Source of the DNA: Caldifarciminota bacterium
GTDB lineage: Bacteria > Hydrothermota > Hydrothermia > LBFQ01 > DSFT01
DNA: 6,315 bases
Direction: 5' to 3'
Assembly (NCBI GenBank): GCA_015494735.1
Contig: WGAQ01000134.1
Span: 1-6,315 of the forward strand
The translations under genes and the position numbers were made by a program. A model generated the notes under the pieces. The model saw only the letters and a program-made list of their open reading frames with translations. It made no database searches and was not told where the DNA came from. Below, one piece after another: positions 3,792-6,315 of the stretch (the stretch's first letter is position 1; every line of letters begins with the position of its first letter).

Positions 3792-5831
3792 CTACCTCAT
3801 CACCACCTTTTCAGTTGCATGGGGTGACCTTACCACATACACACCGGAGTTGAGTTTCAGCACCATTCCCGGATGGGCATATCCCCTTCTGACCAGACGG
3901 CCGTCAACCGTATAGACTTCGAAAGGCATCTCCTTCTCGAACTTCAGGCCGTGCGCTGTAATCCTCCAGTACCTGCCGGAAATCGACTCGGGGGAACCTG
4001 TGGGATACATGTACTCGAGTATCCGGAATCCTCCATCGTAATCGGGGACCAGGAGATAATCGCCGTAGAAAGCCACATTGTAAACCGTTCCGGGAGTCAG
4101 GTAATAGCCTATCAGGACCATGCTGTCGGGATTGGCCACATTCACGAATTTGACACCGCTTCCCATATCCGCAACAGTCAGGATGGTGTCGTTCAGCGCG
4201 AGTCCCCTTGCCGAACTCGTATCCAGGGAATCCAGAATGGAAGGACTGGCGGGGTCGGACACATCCACCGATACTATTCCATCGAAGCCCCGCGATACGA
4301 ATGCCACATCTCCGGCGGCCAGAACATAGAATCCATATCCGGGTATGGCTATCGTGCCCATGAGGGACGGACCTGCGGGATTACTCACATCCCAGATGGT
4401 CAGATTTCTATCCGCATCCAGCACGTATGCCCTTCCTCCATCGACATCCACGCTCACGATGTAGGAGCCAGTCTGTATGGTTGCGATGCGGGTGGGACTG
4501 GTGGGGGTGGAAGCATCGAGAATCACCACTCCACTGTCCCCCGCTGCCACGTAGAGATAATCCCCATCCGCGACAACGAATCGGGTAATCGAAGGAGGCG
4601 TGTAGGTGCCTACGAGCTGGATATCGCTGGGGTCGCTTATGTCGTATATGTAGAGCAGGATGGAAGCCACGTATGCGTAATCCCCGATTATCGCCATCTT
4701 ATATCCGTACTGCGGATTGTTCCAGGAACTGAGGTCCCGGGGGCTGGAGGGGTCGGTGAGGTCTATGGAGCGCATGGAGCCATAATAACCCGTCACGAAT
4801 GCCACATCTCCGGAAACCGCCACATCGAGATTGTCTCCGGGCACGTTTATCGTGGTTTCCACAACCGGATTGACAGGGTCCGATACGTCCACCACATCGA
4901 TGCCCCCATAGTGGTCCGCCAGATAGATGTACTGTCCATGGAATGCGGCGTGGAGAGCCAGACCATAGGTGTCCAGATTGCCCAGAACAGACGGATTATC
5001 GCCGGTGGCTATATTCATCAGGTAGAGGCCCCCGAATCCACCCGCCACCGCCATGAGCGTATCCACTATGGATATTCTCGAAGTGTAGCCGGTCAGGGAA
5101 GCCCTGCCGACGGCCACCGGACTGGTGGGGTCGGATATGTCCACCACCATGACGCCATCGTATCCGATTCCCAGGTACAGGTAATTGCCCCTCCTGGCAA
5201 GACCCATGACGTAATTCGTCGAATCCAGCGTCCCCACGGTGACCGGATTGGCGGGGTCCGATACGTCGTATATGATGAGGTCGGGAGGAATGGTACTGGT
5301 CCTTCCCACATAGAGGGTGTCGTTCTCCACCAGAATGCGCCTGGAATTCGTTATATTCAGGCTCTTCACCAGGACAGGATAATCCGGGGTCGAAAGGTCG
5401 AATATCAGAAGTCCGGCGGCACCATCCGCGAGATACAGATAATTGCCGGAAATCCGCAGATCCGCACTGAAACCATAGGGGTCGTCGTAAGCGAATACCA
5501 TATACGGAGATGCGGGATTGCTTACATCGTAAACCAGAAGATCCTTCTTATAGCCGGCCACGTAGAGGTAATTTCCCCTCCTGACCACCGCCTTAACAAC
5601 CCCTGGAACCTCGATTCGGCTTATTTCCACGGGACTGGTGGGGCCGGTAATGTCGTGAATGTACACACCAGCCCCCACCGCCGTTATAAGGGTTCCGGAA
5701 ATGGTATCCACATAGACATAATGGGCGGCTGTATAGGGGAGAACCCCCACGGTCCTGACATTGAGGGAATCTGCCGCCTCCAGTACATTCCAGGCGGCAA
5801 AGAGGGAAATCGCAATGATTGAGTATCTCAT
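3792..5831 (-). CDS. Secreted LVIVD-repeat beta-propeller protein with type IX-like C-terminal sorting module
   Basis: This is a 679-residue exported protein. Residues 1-20 form a signal peptide (MRYSIIAISLFAAW, then VLEAA before D21). Residues of about 25-610 hold 14 LVIVD-type repeats marked by (Y/V)D(V/I)S(D/N)PxxP, with the D or its equivalent at residues 60, 102, 145, 189, 231, 273, 315, 357, 397, 439, 481, 523, 564 and about 605. The spacing is almost constant at 42 residues. Fourteen blades suggest two seven-bladed propellers in tandem. The last 60 or so residues (FEVYTVDGRLVRRG, then NSGVYVVRS and KVVMR at the end) resemble the C-terminal beta-sandwich of type IX secretion cargo, which would place it at the cell surface. 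The ligand or enzymatic role is unknown, and no catalytic motif is seen. The ATG at 5831 gives the signal peptide. A TATAAT box lies 10 nt upstream and no Shine-Dalgarno is in range. Confidence 0.9.
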   Translation of the reverse strand: MRYSIIAISLFAAWNVLEAADSLNVRTVGVLPYTAAHYVYVDTISGTLITAVGAGVYIHDITGPTSPVEISRIEVPGVVKAVVRRGNYLYVAGYKKDLLVYDVSNPASPYMVFAYDDPYGFSADLRISGNYLYLADGAAGLLIFDLSTPDYPVLVKSLNITNSRRILVENDTLYVGRTSTIPPDLIIYDVSDPANPVTVGTLDSTNYVMGLARRGNYLYLGIGYDGVMVVDISDPTSPVAVGRASLTGYTSRISIVDTLMAVAGGFGGLYLMNIATGDNPSVLGNLDTYGLALHAAFHGQYIYLADHYGGIDVVDVSDPVNPVVETTINVPGDNLDVAVSGDVAFVTGYYGSMRSIDLTDPSSPRDLSSWNNPQYGYKMAIIGDYAYVASILLYIYDISDPSDIQLVGTYTPPSITRFVVADGDYLYVAAGDSGVVILDASTPTSPTRIATIQTGSYIVSVDVDGGRAYVLDADRNLTIWDVSNPAGPSLMGTIAIPGYGFYVLAAGDVAFVSRGFDGIVSVDVSDPASPSILDSLDTSSARGLALNDTILTVADMGSGVKFVNVANPDSMVLIGYYLTPGTVYNVAFYGDYLLVPDYDGGFRILEYMYPTGSPESISGRYWRITAHGLKFEKEMPFEVYTVDGRLVRRGYAHPGMVLKLNSGVYVVRSPHATEKVVMR

Positions 5832-5841
5832 AACTGTAGCA

Positions 5842-5847
5842 ATTATA
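5842..5847 (-). promoter_or_regulatory. -10 box of the propeller gene, leaderless or near-leaderless
   Basis: A consensus TATAAT on the minus strand ends 10 nt before the ATG at 5831, so transcription would start within a few bases of the start codon. The purine-rich GGGAGGGG (5857-5850) is 18 nt from the ATG and lies upstream of the -10 box, so it should not be in the mRNA as a ribosome-binding site. No clear -35 box is seen. Confidence 0.5.
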
Positions 5848-5875
5848 AACCCCTCCCACCAGCGCAGGCAGATTA

Positions 5876-5901
5876 CAGAAAGGTTTCCCGACGATTAAAC
5901 C
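5876..5901 (-). terminator. Weak terminator-like stem after the phosphoesterase gene
   Basis: On the minus strand GGTTT (5901-5897) pairs with AAACC (5886-5882) across a 10-nt loop and is followed by TTTCTGT. The 5-bp stem is weak, and it could be chance. It lies between the phosphoesterase stop and the propeller promoter, where a terminator would be expected. Confidence 0.2.
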
Positions 5902-5908
5902 ATGGAGT

Positions 5909-6315
5909 TCAGAGGGGGATGGAGAACACCTCCCCGCCCCCATACTTCATGACCCTGATTATGCCATCGGAGATAACCCCGTACGTGAACCTCCTCATCC
6001 AGTCCCCAACGCATACGATTCTCTTCCCCTCCCTCTCCTCCCACATGGGAACGTGGAGATGCCCCACCACCACCGTGCGGGCATTCACCCTCCTGGAAAC
6101 GTATTTCCACATCCATTCCGGAATCCTCTCCACATCCTCATTCCTTCCCCTGCTGGTATCCGACACGAATCGGGCTATGGCATATCCGAGGTCGGGATGT
6201 ATGGCATAGAACATCCTCACCAGTACGGGATTGAGGAGGATATCCCTGGTCCTGAGACCGAATTTCAGGTTATCTCCATGGGCGAATGCAATTCCATCCA
6301 CAGTGTACATATCCC
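5909..6315 (-). CDS. LpxH-like metallophosphoesterase (UDP-2,3-diacylglucosamine hydrolase family), C-terminal part
   Basis: The gene enters from the right edge, so its N-terminal half with the first metal ligands is missing; about 135 residues are visible. These match the second half of COG2908 calcineurin-like phosphoesterases. Counting from the first visible methionine (6310), they are GIAFAHGDN (6-14, metal-binding HGD), HPDLGYAIARF (38-48), VVVGHLHVP (80-88, metal-binding GHLH) and CVGDWMRRFTYG (100-111, the typical GDW...FTY). LpxH cleaves UDP-2,3-diacylglucosamine to lipid X and UMP in lipid A synthesis at the inner membrane face. Relatives of unknown substrate exist, so the exact role is not certain. 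That methionine is internal, not the start: the frame remains open to the edge and family members have more than 100 residues upstream. The gene ends 77 nt before the propeller gene on the same strand. Confidence 0.82.
   Translation of the reverse strand, partial: DMYTVDGIAFAHGDNLKFGLRTRDILLNPVLVRMFYAIHPDLGYAIARFVSDTSRGRNEDVERIPEWMWKYVSRRVNARTVVVGHLHVPMWEEREGKRIVCVGDWMRRFTYGVISDGIIRVMKYGGGEVFSIPL

Noticed and set aside
3873..5822. 649-codon open frame on the plus strand
   Set aside because: It lies antisense to the propeller gene. Its composition (rich in H, I, G and R, with no domains) is what repetitive Asp/Ser/Pro/Val codons give on the opposite strand. The minus-strand frame has a signal peptide, 14 clear repeats and a C-terminal module.

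Overview
The window appears to come from a bacterial chromosome, probably a thermophile with a Gram-negative-like envelope. The grounds are sigma70-type promoter boxes, AGG/AGA-rich arginine and ATA-rich isoleucine codon use, an LpxH-like phosphatase, and a secreted beta-propeller with a C-terminal module resembling type IX sorting domains. This combination fits candidate phyla such as WOR-3/Stahlbacteria or Hydrothermae, but that placement is inference only. The asparaginyl-tRNA synthetase is of the compact type shared by archaea and some thermophilic bacteria, so it does not decide the domain.

Layout. Positions 2-163 (+) hold an open frame with no start in the window; it may be the tail of a gene and it runs into the first CRISPR repeat. 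Positions 111-492 are a CRISPR array of six identical 30-bp repeats and five spacers. Positions 493-1024 are AT-rich and gene-free. Next to the array this stretch carries a perfect TTGACA-N18-TATAAT promoter on the minus strand (541-570), so the array is read right to left and its leader lies on the right. Operator-like dyads surround that promoter. No cas gene is visible. Positions 1025-1915 (+) encode a FecCD/BtuC-type ABC importer permease with no partner subunits in view.

From 1916 to the right edge everything reads on the minus strand. In transcription order: the 3' part of an LpxH-like metallophosphoesterase (5909-6315), a secreted 14-repeat LVIVD beta-propeller protein (3792-5831), asparaginyl-tRNA synthetase asnS (2446-3750), and a small COG2426-type membrane protein (1916-2449) whose GTG start overlaps the asnS stop. 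The permease gene and the COG2426 gene converge with their stop codons directly adjacent.

The three genes whose upstream regions can be read (permease, propeller, asnS) have a TANAAT box 8-10 nt before the start codon and no usable Shine-Dalgarno sequence. This suggests leaderless mRNAs. The overlapping COG2426 gene is probably expressed by coupling to asnS. The most noteworthy items are the CRISPR leader promoter with its dyads, a spacer that encodes a perfect 10-bp hairpin, the open frame running into the array, and the leaderless promoter pattern.
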